DNA from: Mageeibacillus sp. UBA5438
GTDB taxonomy: Bacteria > Bacillota > Clostridia > Saccharofermentanales > DTU023
Length of the DNA: 29,593 nucleotides
Assembly: GCA_002427535.1 (NCBI GenBank)
Contig: DIRK01000018.1
Coordinates: forward strand, 25,183-54,775
Direction: 5' to 3'
Shown here: in pieces, positions 1 to 7,739 of the stretch
How positions within the stretch are numbered: position 1 is the stretch's first letter
Layout: every line of letters begins with the position of its first letter
Notes under the pieces: generated by a model
What the model was told of the DNA's origin: nothing
What the model saw: the letters and a program-made list of their open reading frames with translations, nothing else
The model's database searches: none
Program-made: the position numbers and the translations under genes

Positions 1-1
1 C

Positions 2-505
2 ACAACGACCACGACCACCCAAAAACCGACCACGACCACGACCACTACGACCGAGAAGCCGACGACGACAACGACGTCAACGACGTCTGTTCCCCAGACA
101 GTGGTAGTCGCGGGGTATTTCTGTTACGACTTTGAAACAGAAGTGATACGTCTTGTTAATATAGAGCGGGCAAAAGAGGGACTGCGTCCTGTCGTGGCAA
201 ACAAGTCACTTCGCAGCTCAGCGGCATTGAGGGCTGTGGAGATTGTTGAGTCCTTCTCACATACGCGTCCGAACGGAAAGAAATGGGCGACCGCTATTAA
301 TGTTAATTATGTATGTGCCGGTGAGAATATTGCGGCAGGGCAGCGGACGCCTGAGCGAGTGGTTCAGGCTTGGATGGAATCCGAAGGTCATCGCAAGAAT
401 ATTATGAATCCGAAATACAGCGAAATTGGGGTGGGTTGTTACTACGACGCAGACCAACCCTATCGCTATTATTGGGGGCAATTATTTGCCGGATACGGGA
501 ACTAG
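2..505 (+). CDS. Secreted CAP/SCP-domain protein with Thr-rich linker (5' truncated)
   Basis: The reading frame is open from base 2, so the gene starts upstream of the window. The first 33 or so visible residues are almost only Thr with a few Pro, Lys, Glu and Gln, a low-complexity linker typical of exported proteins. A CAP (CRISP/antigen 5/PR-1, YkwD-like) domain follows and fills the rest. Visible CAP hallmarks are LVNIERAKEGLRPV at its start, FSHTRPNG with a conserved His, AGENIA with a conserved Glu, the helix WMESEGHRKNIMNP with the second His, and IGVGCYYD near the end. CAP proteins are extracellular; the bacterial ones have no agreed biochemical activity, although some bind cell-wall or lipid ligands. 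The linker resembles those of the L,D-transpeptidases at 7740-10061, so a cell-wall location is inferred. A signal peptide should lie outside the window. Confidence 0.85.
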   Translation, partial: TTTTTTQKPTTTTTTTTEKPTTTTTSTTSVPQTVVVAGYFCYDFETEVIRLVNIERAKEGLRPVVANKSLRSSAALRAVEIVESFSHTRPNGKKWATAINVNYVCAGENIAAGQRTPERVVQAWMESEGHRKNIMNPKYSEIGVGCYYDADQPYRYYWGQLFAGYGN

Positions 506-533
506 AAAAGGCGGGTTGGGAGCCCGCCTTTTC
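506..533. terminator. Bidirectional rho-independent terminator after the CAP gene
   Basis: It begins directly after the TAG stop of the CAP gene. The stem GGCGGG (510-515) pairs with CCCGCC (523-528). It is flanked by AAAA on the left and TTTT on the right, so it can work on either strand. Confidence 0.8.
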
Positions 534-543
534 TACGTACTCA

Positions 544-570
544 TAAAACAGGCCGCCATGGAGGGCGGCC
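544..570 (-). terminator. Terminator hairpin downstream of xdhC (minus strand)
   Basis: A perfect 7-bp stem GGCCGCC (551-557) / GGCGGCC (564-570) with a 6-base loop lies 28 bases beyond the xdhC stop. Read on the minus strand it is followed by TGTTTTATGA, a short U-rich tract. It would end the xdhABC transcript; the bidirectional hairpin at 506-533 lies behind it as a second barrier. Confidence 0.6.
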
Positions 571-598
571 CGCTTTCAATGTTGTCTCGTATTACTGA

Positions 599-1096
599 TT
601 ACGCTTCTTTTTCTTCCAAACGTTTCTCCATCGTTTTTTCGACGGCGTTCACAATATTCTGGTAACCCGTGCAGCGGCACATATTGCCGGAGAGCTCTTT
701 TCTGATCTCATCGCGTGAATAGCGTTTTCCTTCTCTTAAGAGATGCTCTGCCGACATGATAAAGCCCGGGGTGCAAAAACCGCACTGAACGGCTGCTTCG
801 TCGATAAAAGCCTGTTGGATATCCGAGATGTTACCCTCTTCATCCATTAAGCCTTCAAGTGTGGTCACTTCCTTGCCATCAATCCAGATGGCGAGGAAAA
901 TACAAGAATCGTAGGGGACACCGTTGATCAAGACGGTGCAGGCTCCGCATTCACCGACCTCGCAGCCCTTTTTGACGGATGTCATGCCGAATTCATTGCG
1001 CAGCATATCCGCTAAGGACTCGCGCACATCGATCGACGCGGCGACTTCTTTACCGTTTAATGTGAATGTGATCGCTTTATATTGGATCTGACTCAT
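599..1096 (-). CDS. xdhC: Xanthine dehydrogenase-type [2Fe-2S] subunit
   Basis: This 165-residue protein is the small iron-sulfur subunit of a molybdenum hydroxylase and passes electrons from the Mo site to FAD. All eight cluster ligands are visible. The N-terminal plant-ferredoxin-type cluster uses C45, C50, C53 and C65 (KKGCEVGECGACT, then DSC). The C-terminal four-helix cluster uses C105 and C108 (QCGFCTPG) and C140 and C142 (CRCTGY). Length is normal for the separate subunit. The ATG overlaps the xdhB stop by 4 bases (ATGA), and GGAGG lies 10 bases upstream, so the two are translationally coupled. Gene order large–FAD–FeS matches E. coli xdhABC. Related enzymes such as nicotinate, CO or aldehyde hydroxylases have the same small subunit, so the substrate cannot be read from this subunit. 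Confidence 0.9.
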   Translation of the reverse strand: MSQIQYKAITFTLNGKEVAASIDVRESLADMLRNEFGMTSVKKGCEVGECGACTVLINGVPYDSCIFLAIWIDGKEVTTLEGLMDEEGNISDIQQAFIDEAAVQCGFCTPGFIMSAEHLLREGKRYSRDEIRKELSGNMCRCTGYQNIVNAVEKTMEKRLEEKEA

Positions 1097-1977
1097 GATA
1101 CTTTACCTCCCGCGCGCTGAATCGCTTCTGTGAGGCCGCGACGCGCCAGCTCTCCCTGAATCTGCAGACGGAACTCTTTTGTCGCGCGCCAGCTTGTTCT
1201 GGGGTTGACATCTTCGAGTGCGCCCGCGGCGAATGCCTCCACCGTGTCAGCGGACACCGGCTTATCTTTGACAGCCTGTTCGGCCGAAGGTGTTCTCATC
1301 GGGACCGGGCCCGCGACACCGTAGCCGATTCTGGCATCCAGAATGGTTTTCTTGTCTTCACTCAGCTTGACATTGACCGAACATGCGCTGGTTGCGATAT
1401 CCATCGCGTTGCGCATGGCGTACTTGATGTAATGGCCGAAATAACCTTGGTAGTTTTCCCGACGAATCAAGATAGCCGTCGCGATTTCATCGGGACGAAG
1501 GTCCACTTTCTTCGCGCCGAGATAAAACTCGGTCAAGGGGACAAGTCGGACGCCGTCTTTACCGGTGAGCTCCATCAGGGCGTCGTGCGCCAGAAGGGTG
1601 GAGGCCGTGTCCGCGGATGTCACACCATTACAGGTGTTGCCGCCGATGGTTCCGATGTTTCGTACCTGAGGTCCTCCGACGGCGTCAGCCGCCTCCCCTA
1701 AAACAGGGATGAGCTCTTTAATGAGCGGATCATTGGCAAGATGAGTAAAGCTTGTCAAAGCTCCGATTCGGAGCGTGCCGTCCTCGTCAAGCGTCACACC
1801 GCGCAGTTCGTCTAATCGAAAGATGCTGATCAGGTCACAGCCAGCCATTTCACCGGCCCGGATGCTGATCAGGACGTCGGAGCCGCCGCTGATGATTTTT
1901 GCCTGGGGCTGCTCGACGCGCAATTGGACCGCGTGTTCGACTGATGTCGCTTCGTAAATGTGATTAATATCGTACAT
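1093..1977 (-). CDS. xdhB: Xanthine dehydrogenase-type FAD-binding subunit
   Basis: This 294-residue protein is the medium, FAD-binding subunit (CoxM/XdhB family). The first FAD-contact loop is AKIISGGSDVLISIR (residues 26-40); the second is NIGTIGGNTCNGVTSADTA (107-125), the typical TIGGN motif. The C-terminal third has the expected CO-dehydrogenase flavoprotein C-terminal domain. FAD takes electrons from the XdhC clusters and gives them to the terminal acceptor, probably NAD or a ferredoxin-type carrier. The ATG follows GAGGAG with good spacing, 13 bases after the xdhA stop; its own stop overlaps xdhC. I see no frameshift or missing motif. Confidence 0.9.
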   Translation of the reverse strand: MYDINHIYEATSVEHAVQLRVEQPQAKIISGGSDVLISIRAGEMAGCDLISIFRLDELRGVTLDEDGTLRIGALTSFTHLANDPLIKELIPVLGEAADAVGGPQVRNIGTIGGNTCNGVTSADTASTLLAHDALMELTGKDGVRLVPLTEFYLGAKKVDLRPDEIATAILIRRENYQGYFGHYIKYAMRNAMDIATSACSVNVKLSEDKKTILDARIGYGVAGPVPMRTPSAEQAVKDKPVSADTVEAFAAGALEDVNPRTSWRATKEFRLQIQGELARRGLTEAIQRAGGKVS

Positions 1978-1990
1978 AGTATCTCCTCAC

Positions 1991-4411
1991 TTACTCATTG
2001 CCACGCGACTGCAAATCAGGGCTTTTTGTCTCAACAGCGGTCGTTTCCGGCTCATCTGTGACGTGGATGACAGTATCTTTCAACTCCTCGTACGCTTTGC
2101 GACGAAGTTTTCGAGCTTCTTCTGATTCGAGAAGACCGGCTTTTGTGAAATCCTTAAACAATTGATGCGGCGACATCGGGATCGTGTTGACACTGACACC
2201 CGTTGCCTGCAGCACCGCATTGCGGATGGCCGGGGCAGGGGAACAGGCCGGCGGTTCGCCGAGCGCTTTAGTGCCAAAGGGGTTGGTGGGCTCCCAATTC
2301 TCAACAAAACCCGCTTTCAGATCAGGATGATCCATTGTGGTCGGAAGCTTGTAGTCGAGCAGGTTGTCGTTCAAGACGCGGCCCGTTTTTTCATCGATGA
2401 GCAAGGTCTCATAGAGGCCGTAGCCAATGCCCATGCTCATACCGCCGTGTACCTGTGCTTCCGCAAGCGCGGGATTGATCAGCTGGCCGCAGTCATGCAC
2501 GTTGACGATATCCAAAAGCTTTACCTGGCACAGGGGGATGTCGACTTCGACTTCCGCGATGGAAACGCCAAATGAGTAAGCATTACTTCGGACCGAGTAG
2601 GTACTTTCAGCCGCCACGTTCTCACTGCGCTCCATATCGTACAGCGTTTCAGTCAGCATGTATTCAAGCGACATTAGGACGCGCCCGTCTGTCTTACGCA
2701 CGATGTTTCCGTCAACCACATCGAGTACTTCAATGGGCATACGCGTCATGTCGTGCGCGTGTTTCAACAACTTTTCGCGAAGGATCTTACCTGTCTGCGC
2801 GATGGAGAAACTTGAGACATAAGTCTGGCGTGATCCGTATGCGCCGGAGCCGTAAGGGGTGACGTCCGTGTCCTGATTCGTGAACACATGCACGTCTTTT
2901 GCCTTAACGCCGACGGCGTCCGCGACCATTTGCGAGAAGACCGTATCAAAGCCCTGGCCAATTTCCGTCTCGCCGATCATGGCCTGGATGGAGCCATCCG
3001 GATTCATCATGAGGCGGCAGGTGGAGGTCTCAATACTGATCGGCCAGACTGCGGTGTTGTACCAGAACAACGCCAAGCCGATTCCCTTACGCACGGGGCC
3101 CGTTTGATTCTTATACAACTCGTGTTTGCGGTCGTAGTCCATCAGCTCGCGTGCCTTGTCCATGGTCTGGCGCAGGCTGTCGTCGTAGAGTTCGTTCTTT
3201 GAAAAATCGTCATAGTAGCCGACAGGCATGCAATGTTTTTGCCGGAACTCATGCGGATCAAGATCCAATGCCTTGACAATGTCATCGACATGGCTTTCCA
3301 GCTGGAACATCGCCTGCGGAATGCCGTAAGCGCGCATCGCGCCGGCCACCGGCTTGTTCGTATAGGCGGTCCAGCAATCGGTCACAATATTGTCGCAGGG
3401 GTAAAGCTGAGGGACAGCTCCCATCGCCTTTTGTGAAACACCATGTCCGTGTGAGGCGTAGGCGCCGTTATCGGAATAGAGTTCCATTTTTCTTGCGACC
3501 AGCTCACCGTCCGGGCGAAGCCAGGAAATCAAGTGAGCGTGCATGGCGTGGCGTACGCGGTTGCTGACGAAGGTCTCCTCGCGACTTGTATCAAATTTGA
3601 CAGGATGGCCACCGATTTGAGTGGTCATCCAGGCGCATAAAGGCTCGTAAAGCGCGTCTTGCTTATTGCCAAAACCGCCCCCGATGTAGGGTTTAATGAT
3701 GCGTACCTTTCCCCAGGGCAGGCCCAGGGACTGGGCGACAATACGCCGGATCAGGTGGGGGATTTGTGTCGATGAGACGACGGTGATGCGACCGCCCTGC
3801 TCTTCATAGGCGTAACAGACATGGTTCTCAAGGTGTGCGTGCTGGACAGTCGGTGTGTGATACCAGCCTTCCACCTTGATGAGTCCTTCTTCTTTAATGG
3901 CTTCTTCGTAATGGCCAATCGTGATGTTAGAATGCCCCAAAACATTGTCCGGACGCTCCTCGTGGATAACGGGGGCACCTTCCTGCATGGCTTCGATCGG
4001 ATCGAGCACAAAGGGGTATTCCTCGTACTCGACTTTCAGCGCTCTGATCGCGCGGTCCGCGGCCACGTAGTTTTCCGCGATGACAACCGCAATGTCGTCA
4101 CCGTAGTAGCGAACATGCTCATTTAGTATTTTACGGTCGGCAATGTCCTGTTTGGCAGGATCCGTCGCCCAGGGGTGACCCGCGGTCGAGAATAGAATAT
4201 CGGGGACATCGAAACAGGTGAGGATTTTGACAACACCTTTGATTTTCAAAGCCTCAGTCGTGTCGATGTGAAGCACTCGTCCATGTGCGATGGTTGAGTG
4301 TAGGATCCTCGATACATAAGCATTCTTGGGACTTAAGTCATCCGTGTATTTGGCGCGACCGGTCACTTTGTCAAAAGCGTCGACGCGCTTCGCACTTCTC
4401 CCAACTTCCAT
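1991..4411 (-). CDS. xdhA: Xanthine dehydrogenase-type molybdopterin subunit
   Basis: This 806-residue catalytic subunit holds the molybdenum–molybdopterin centre. The N-terminal aldehyde-oxidase a/b hammerhead domain starts VGRSAKRVDAFDKVTGRAKY. The first Mo-cofactor loop is GGGFGNKQDALYEP (244-257), with Gln where bovine XDH has Glu802. AGAMRAYGIPQ carries R360, equivalent to the XDH substrate-binding Arg. KALGEPPACSPA carries E719, equivalent to the catalytic base Glu1261 of mammalian XDH. The family acts on purines (hypoxanthine, xanthine), but exact substrate and any cofactor selenium cannot be read from sequence. The last 40 or so residues are a charged tail beyond the usual domain end. 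RBS AGAGGGAG precedes the ATG. No cofactor-maturation gene (XdhC-type chaperone, mocA) lies nearby. Confidence 0.88.
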   Translation of the reverse strand: MEVGRSAKRVDAFDKVTGRAKYTDDLSPKNAYVSRILHSTIAHGRVLHIDTTEALKIKGVVKILTCFDVPDILFSTAGHPWATDPAKQDIADRKILNEHVRYYGDDIAVVIAENYVAADRAIRALKVEYEEYPFVLDPIEAMQEGAPVIHEERPDNVLGHSNITIGHYEEAIKEEGLIKVEGWYHTPTVQHAHLENHVCYAYEEQGGRITVVSSTQIPHLIRRIVAQSLGLPWGKVRIIKPYIGGGFGNKQDALYEPLCAWMTTQIGGHPVKFDTSREETFVSNRVRHAMHAHLISWLRPDGELVARKMELYSDNGAYASHGHGVSQKAMGAVPQLYPCDNIVTDCWTAYTNKPVAGAMRAYGIPQAMFQLESHVDDIVKALDLDPHEFRQKHCMPVGYYDDFSKNELYDDSLRQTMDKARELMDYDRKHELYKNQTGPVRKGIGLALFWYNTAVWPISIETSTCRLMMNPDGSIQAMIGETEIGQGFDTVFSQMVADAVGVKAKDVHVFTNQDTDVTPYGSGAYGSRQTYVSSFSIAQTGKILREKLLKHAHDMTRMPIEVLDVVDGNIVRKTDGRVLMSLEYMLTETLYDMERSENVAAESTYSVRSNAYSFGVSIAEVEVDIPLCQVKLLDIVNVHDCGQLINPALAEAQVHGGMSMGIGYGLYETLLIDEKTGRVLNDNLLDYKLPTTMDHPDLKAGFVENWEPTNPFGTKALGEPPACSPAPAIRNAVLQATGVSVNTIPMSPHQLFKDFTKAGLLESEEARKLRRKAYEELKDTVIHVTDEPETTAVETKSPDLQSRGNE

Positions 4412-4432
4412 ATGTAACTCCCTCTTAGTTTG

Positions 4433-4450
4433 ATTCTACGAAAATAGAAT
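4433..4450. promoter_or_regulatory. Inverted repeat ATTCTA-N6-TAGAAT in the xdhA leader
   Basis: This perfect 6-bp inverted repeat with a 6-base spacer lies between the predicted xdhA -10 (4471-4476) and the xdhA RBS. In that position it could be an operator that blocks the xdh transcript, or a small leader hairpin. No regulator gene is adjacent, so the assignment is an inference from geometry only. Confidence 0.4.
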
Positions 4451-4470
4451 TTCCGTTAAGTCTTCCCGGA

Positions 4471-4500
4471 AGTATAGCATAAATGGGGGAGCATCCACAA
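4471..4500 (-). promoter_or_regulatory. Predicted xdhABC promoter
   Basis: On the minus strand, TTGTGG (4495-4500) and TATACT (4471-4476) are separated by 18 bases. The -10 is preceded by TGC, making an extended -10 (TGcTATACT). It lies about 60 bases from the xdhA ATG, leaving room for the inverted repeat at 4433-4450. Confidence 0.55.
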
Positions 4501-4562
4501 AAACACAGATGACATTTGTCAAATATTCATGCATTATACCCTTATTAATCGCTCATCATCAA

Positions 4563-4594
4563 ATGACGTCATCCGTGATCAGTACCTATATAAT
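4563..4594 (+). promoter_or_regulatory. Predicted ptb-buk promoter with palindrome over the -35
   Basis: A consensus -10 TATAAT (4589-4594) sits 17 bases after ACGTCA (4566-4571), a weak -35. That weak -35 is inside a perfect 10-bp palindrome, ATGACGTCAT (4563-4572). A weak -35 covered by a palindrome is the arrangement expected at a regulated promoter. The -10 is 45 bases upstream of the chosen ptb ATG. Confidence 0.5.
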
Positions 4595-4638
4595 GGTTAT
4601 AATTTTGAAGACCCAAGTTGATGTTGCGGGAGAAAACT

Positions 4639-5460
4639 ATGGAAAATCGATTCACAAAGATTATTGAACAGGTGAAAAACGGCGCAACAAGTAAACGCTG
4701 CGCGGTTGTTTGTCCGGACGAAAATACACGCTTAGCCGCAAAACACGCCGAGGCGATGGGGCTTATACAGGCCTCCTATTTTGAGGATGCCAAACAGGCC
4801 GTCATAGCGGTTCATCACGGCGAGCAGGATATGATCCTTAAAGGGAATGTCGATACGACGGTTCTTTTAAAAGAAATTGTTCATAAGGAATACGGCTTAC
4901 TCACAGGGTCTTTGATTTCACATGTCGCCGTCCTTGATGTGCCGCGCTACCATAAACTGCTCATGATCACAGATGGCGGGATGGTGATGTATCCTGGCCT
5001 GGATCAGTTGCAGGGTATCTTGAACAATGCGTTAGAAGCGATCAAGGCCTTCGATGTCAAGACGCCTAAAGTCGCCTGCTTGGCTGCCGTGGAAAAGGTC
5101 CATGAGCGGATGCCTGAAACATTGCGGGCCGCTGAACTGAAAGCATTGTCCCCAAAAGGGGTTTTCGGTGACGCGCAGGTGGAAGGGCCGATCTCCTTTG
5201 ACCTTGCCTTTGAAAAAGAAGCGGCGCAATTGAAAGGCTATGACAGTCCCGTGGCGGGCGACGCGGATATCTTCCTCGTACCCGATTTTGTCTCAGGTAA
5301 CTTACTGGCAAAATCGCTCGTTTATGGTGGGGGGGCTCGTTTTGCCGGATTTTTAATGGGTGCCCGAACCCCTGTGGTATTAACTTCACGCTCAGCGTCA
5401 ACCGATGAAAAGATTTATTCAATTGCCTGTTCCGCCTTGGTTGCCGCGGATCAGGGATAG
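4639..5460 (+). CDS. ptb: Phosphate butyryltransferase
   Basis: Converts butyryl-CoA and phosphate to butyryl-phosphate and CoA, in the cytoplasm. The 273-residue protein is a single phosphate acetyl/butyryl transferase domain. Typical stretches are MILKGNVDTTVLLKEI, GLLTGSLISHVAVLDVP, GGMVMYPGLDQ, GDADIFLVPDFVSGNLLAKS and GGARFAGFLMGARTPVVLTSR near the C-terminus. The frame extends upstream to a TTG at 4618 and an ATG at 4621. I chose ATG 4639 because CGGGAG lies 6 bases before it, whereas the upstream codons have no ribosome-binding site. Assignment over phosphotransacetylase rests on the sequence and on buk following 10 bases downstream. The pair is a standard butyrate-forming operon and yields ATP. 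Confidence 0.92.
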   Translation: MENRFTKIIEQVKNGATSKRCAVVCPDENTRLAAKHAEAMGLIQASYFEDAKQAVIAVHHGEQDMILKGNVDTTVLLKEIVHKEYGLLTGSLISHVAVLDVPRYHKLLMITDGGMVMYPGLDQLQGILNNALEAIKAFDVKTPKVACLAAVEKVHERMPETLRAAELKALSPKGVFGDAQVEGPISFDLAFEKEAAQLKGYDSPVAGDADIFLVPDFVSGNLLAKSLVYGGGARFAGFLMGARTPVVLTSRSASTDEKIYSIACSALVAADQG

Positions 5461-5470
5461 GAGGGGAATC

Positions 5471-6526
5471 ATGAACATTCTCGTGATCAATCCGGGCTCA
5501 ACATCCACGAAGGTCGCGCTATTTTCGGGGGAAACTGAGCTCGCTCAAAAAAAAATTAATCATACTCATGACGAGCTTTCGCAATTTGAAACGATCCGCG
5601 ATGAACTGCCCATGCGCATTATGCGGGTGAAAGAATTTATCAATGAATTACCGATTAAAGGGGACGCGCTTCACGTCGTCGTAGGTCGGGGCGGCATGCT
5701 CCCGCCGGTGCGCCACGGCGCCTATGTGGTGGATAAAGCACTCGTGAATACCCTGCTCGATCATCCGGTGGAACAACATGCCTCGAACCTGGGCGCGGGC
5801 ATTGCGTATGAGATAGCGACTGAATATTGTATTCCGGCGTACATTTACGACTCTGTTTCGGTGGATGAACTTGAACCGCTTGCCCGTTTGTCAGGCGTTA
5901 AGGGTTATGATCGTCGAAGTTTTTCGCATGTGTTGAACACGCGTGCGGTCGCGCGCAAAGTGGCCGACCGGGAAAGTTTTGATCTTCTTTCATCCAATGT
6001 CATTGTCGCCCATCTGGGTGGGGGCATCTCTCTTAACCTGCAGTCAAAAGGACAGATGATCGATGTCGTCTCCGCCGATGAGGGACCTTTTTCTACAGAA
6101 CGGGCAGGGGGCTTGCCTATTTTCACCGCCGTACAGATCGCACGGAACGAGGGGATCGACGCGCTTTACGACTATGAAACGGGCAAGGGCGGACTTTTGT
6201 CTTACACAGGCTCAAACGATGCCATCGCGATCGAACAGCAAGCCGCGTCAGGGGACGCCTACATGGCCTTGCTGTTTGAAGCATTAAGCTACCAGGTTGC
6301 CAAAGCCATCGGCGGCCTTGCCACGGTCGTCGACGGCGATCTTCAGGCAATTATCCTGACAGGGGGGATGGCGCATTCCAAGCGTGTCACAGACGAAATC
6401 GAAAAACGGGTGCGTTTTATGGCACCCGTCCATGTATTCCCCGGTGAACTTGAAATGGAGGCCCTTGCCCTAGGGGCGCTTCGCGTCATGCAAAAAGAGG
6501 AGGAAGCCTTCTGCTTCCTCCCATAA
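5471..6526 (+). CDS. buk: Butyrate kinase
   Basis: Converts butyryl-phosphate and ADP to butyrate and ATP, the last step of Ptb–Buk butyrate formation. The 351-residue length is normal. ASKHA-family motifs are visible: the N-terminal phosphate loop VINPGSTSTKVALFSG, the acetate/butyrate kinase signature VIVAHLGGGISLNLQSKG, GPFSTERAGGLP, and the C-terminal adenosine loop ILTGGMAHSKRVTDEIEKR. The frame is open upstream to 5405, inside ptb. The start at 5471 is fixed by AGGAGGGG four bases upstream and by the canonical MNILVINPGS start. Branched-chain acids (isobutyrate, isovalerate) are also used by some family members. The last 28 bases carry the hairpin used as terminator by the convergent gene. 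Confidence 0.94.
   Translation: MNILVINPGSTSTKVALFSGETELAQKKINHTHDELSQFETIRDELPMRIMRVKEFINELPIKGDALHVVVGRGGMLPPVRHGAYVVDKALVNTLLDHPVEQHASNLGAGIAYEIATEYCIPAYIYDSVSVDELEPLARLSGVKGYDRRSFSHVLNTRAVARKVADRESFDLLSSNVIVAHLGGGISLNLQSKGQMIDVVSADEGPFSTERAGGLPIFTAVQIARNEGIDALYDYETGKGGLLSYTGSNDAIAIEQQAASGDAYMALLFEALSYQVAKAIGGLATVVDGDLQAIILTGGMAHSKRVTDEIEKRVRFMAPVHVFPGELEMEALALGALRVMQKEEEAFCFLP
6493..6521 (-). terminator. Terminator of the 6531-7493 gene, embedded in the buk 3' end
   Basis: A perfect 9-bp stem GGAGGAAGC (6499-6507) / GCTTCCTCC (6513-6521) with loop CTTCT. On the minus strand it is followed by TCTTTTTG, a proper U tract. It begins 10 bases after the stop of the minus-strand gene but lies fully inside the buk coding sequence. 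On the plus strand the following sequence is CATAAACATTT, so termination of buk here is weaker. Confidence 0.75.
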
Positions 6527-6530
6527 ACAT

Positions 6531-7493
6531 TTACTCGTTGTCGCCGACCGGGTGCTCCATCATATTCTCCCAATAGTCTTCCATATTCGTAGCCTGCTTT
6601 TCGCGGGCGCGTATTTCGCGTTCCTGCAGCTTCTTTTCATGTTCAATAATTGCTTCGTTCGGCGTCAGCTCAAGCATGGCGGGATTGTCAATAAAGGAAT
6701 CAAACAATTCCAAACTCTTGATGAAATAAAAACCATCACAGATGCGTTCATCCAACGTGATGTTCAGGTCGATGGTTTTCTTCCAGACAATTTCCTGAGT
6801 GTGGACGTCACGATAGGGTTTCAGATAAATTTTCCCGATCGTGCAAAACATGGAGGTTGTCCCGAATTCATACAGATGATGGAACATCGCGTCTCCGCCG
6901 ATGCTCCCCATATGCGAGATAAAGATAGAAGAATAAAGCGGGATCAGTTCCATGAGCGCTTTGGGCATCATGCCGTGAAAATCAAGTACACGCGCCAGCC
7001 ACACGATGAAACGTTTTAAAAAACGCGGCAGTTTTGTGATCATCCCGATGAAACGGTCGTCTTCTTTGCCGGTCGTCCCTTTGATTTCATCAATGCTTTC
7101 CGCCATTTTATCTTTGACTTTCGTGAGCGTATCGTCGCCGTCAAAGCGCACGCGGGCCACGGATTCAATGCCGTCGTCGGTCATGGACGTTTTGACGACG
7201 TACAAAATGTCAAAGGTATTGTGCTGGTACAGACGGCGCCCCGCGACAAAGCGATTGAGGTGGGGCCTTCGCATGAAGGTGTGCAGGCAGGCGGCCGAGA
7301 TGACGTTGAACACCGTGATGCGTGTGCCCAGTTTTCGCTGCTCTCGGATGTAATCTTGAATATTTTCGACACAGTAAGACTTACTGTAATAGACGGCGGA
7401 TTCATTTCGCCCGCGCATAATATAAGGCATGATGTCGCCAATGGGATCTCGCGTGTCTTTGACGAGTGTCCCGTCACTTCTGCGGTAGAACAT
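6531..7493 (-). CDS. CAT/2-oxoacid dehydrogenase E2-like acyltransferase-fold protein lacking the catalytic His
   Basis: The 320-residue protein is a stand-alone 2-oxoacid-dehydrogenase acyltransferase / chloramphenicol acetyltransferase-like domain. It has no lipoyl or subunit-binding domain. Family-like stretches include NRFVAGRRLYQHNTFDILYVVKT, FISHMGSIGGDAMFHHLYEFG and FCTIGKIYLKP. The catalytic motif, normally HRxxDG or HHxxCDG, reads DERICDG here; E249 (codon GAA) stands where the catalytic His is expected, while the Asp-Gly is kept. CoA-dependent acyl transfer by the usual mechanism is therefore doubtful. An amphipathic, charged tail of about 40 residues follows. RBS AAGAAGGGG precedes the ATG. 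It is convergent with buk and a single-gene unit, so it need not act in butyrate metabolism. I cannot give a substrate. Confidence 0.75.
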   Translation of the reverse strand: MFYRRSDGTLVKDTRDPIGDIMPYIMRGRNESAVYYSKSYCVENIQDYIREQRKLGTRITVFNVISAACLHTFMRRPHLNRFVAGRRLYQHNTFDILYVVKTSMTDDGIESVARVRFDGDDTLTKVKDKMAESIDEIKGTTGKEDDRFIGMITKLPRFLKRFIVWLARVLDFHGMMPKALMELIPLYSSIFISHMGSIGGDAMFHHLYEFGTTSMFCTIGKIYLKPYRDVHTQEIVWKKTIDLNITLDERICDGFYFIKSLELFDSFIDNPAMLELTPNEAIIEHEKKLQEREIRAREKQATNMEDYWENMMEHPVGDNE

Positions 7494-7584
7494 AAGGTCA
7501 ACCCCTTCTTAATCAATGTCTTGACTTGGTATTTTGCGTCTCTTTTGTGAAGATAATGTGACTTCTTGTCAAATTATCCGGTAC

Positions 7585-7593
7585 ATCATAGCA
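7585..7593 (-). promoter_or_regulatory. Predicted extended -10 promoter of the 6531-7493 gene
   Basis: Read on the minus strand this is TGcTATGAT, an extended -10 element; no good -35 is seen 17 bases upstream (ATCGAA). It leaves a leader of about 85 bases before the ATG at 7493. Confidence 0.4.
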
Positions 7594-7640
7594 TAAGCGC
7601 TTTACTATTCGATGAAGAAAATCATTGCTTCGGAATGTTC

Positions 7641-7669
7641 TTACCAAAACAATATTTGTATGGTATTTT
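7641..7669 (+). promoter_or_regulatory. Predicted promoter of the first L,D-transpeptidase gene
   Basis: TTACCA (7641-7646), a 17-base spacer and TATTTT (7664-7669); the -10 is preceded by TGG (extended -10). It is about 70 bases upstream of the ATG at 7740. Confidence 0.4.
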
Positions 7670-7739
7670 AATGTGGATTGCGGATAGACTGGACGTCGAG
7701 CCGCCCGATTACCTGCAACCGGAGAATGTTTAGCAATAT

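Noticed and set aside
1..100. Repeated ACGACC-type DNA at the window start, which looks like a repeat array.
   Set aside because: The frame is open and encodes a Thr-rich linker joined to the CAP domain; there are no spacers, so it is not a CRISPR array.
4618..4638. Upstream TTG/ATG start codons for ptb.
   Set aside because: No ribosome-binding site precedes them, whereas CGGGAG is correctly placed for ATG 4639.
7566..7594. TTGTCA-N17-TAGCAT on the plus strand, a possible promoter for the 7740 gene.
   Set aside because: The -10 is poor, and 7641-7669 is closer to the gene with a better match. The same bases are better read as the minus-strand -10.
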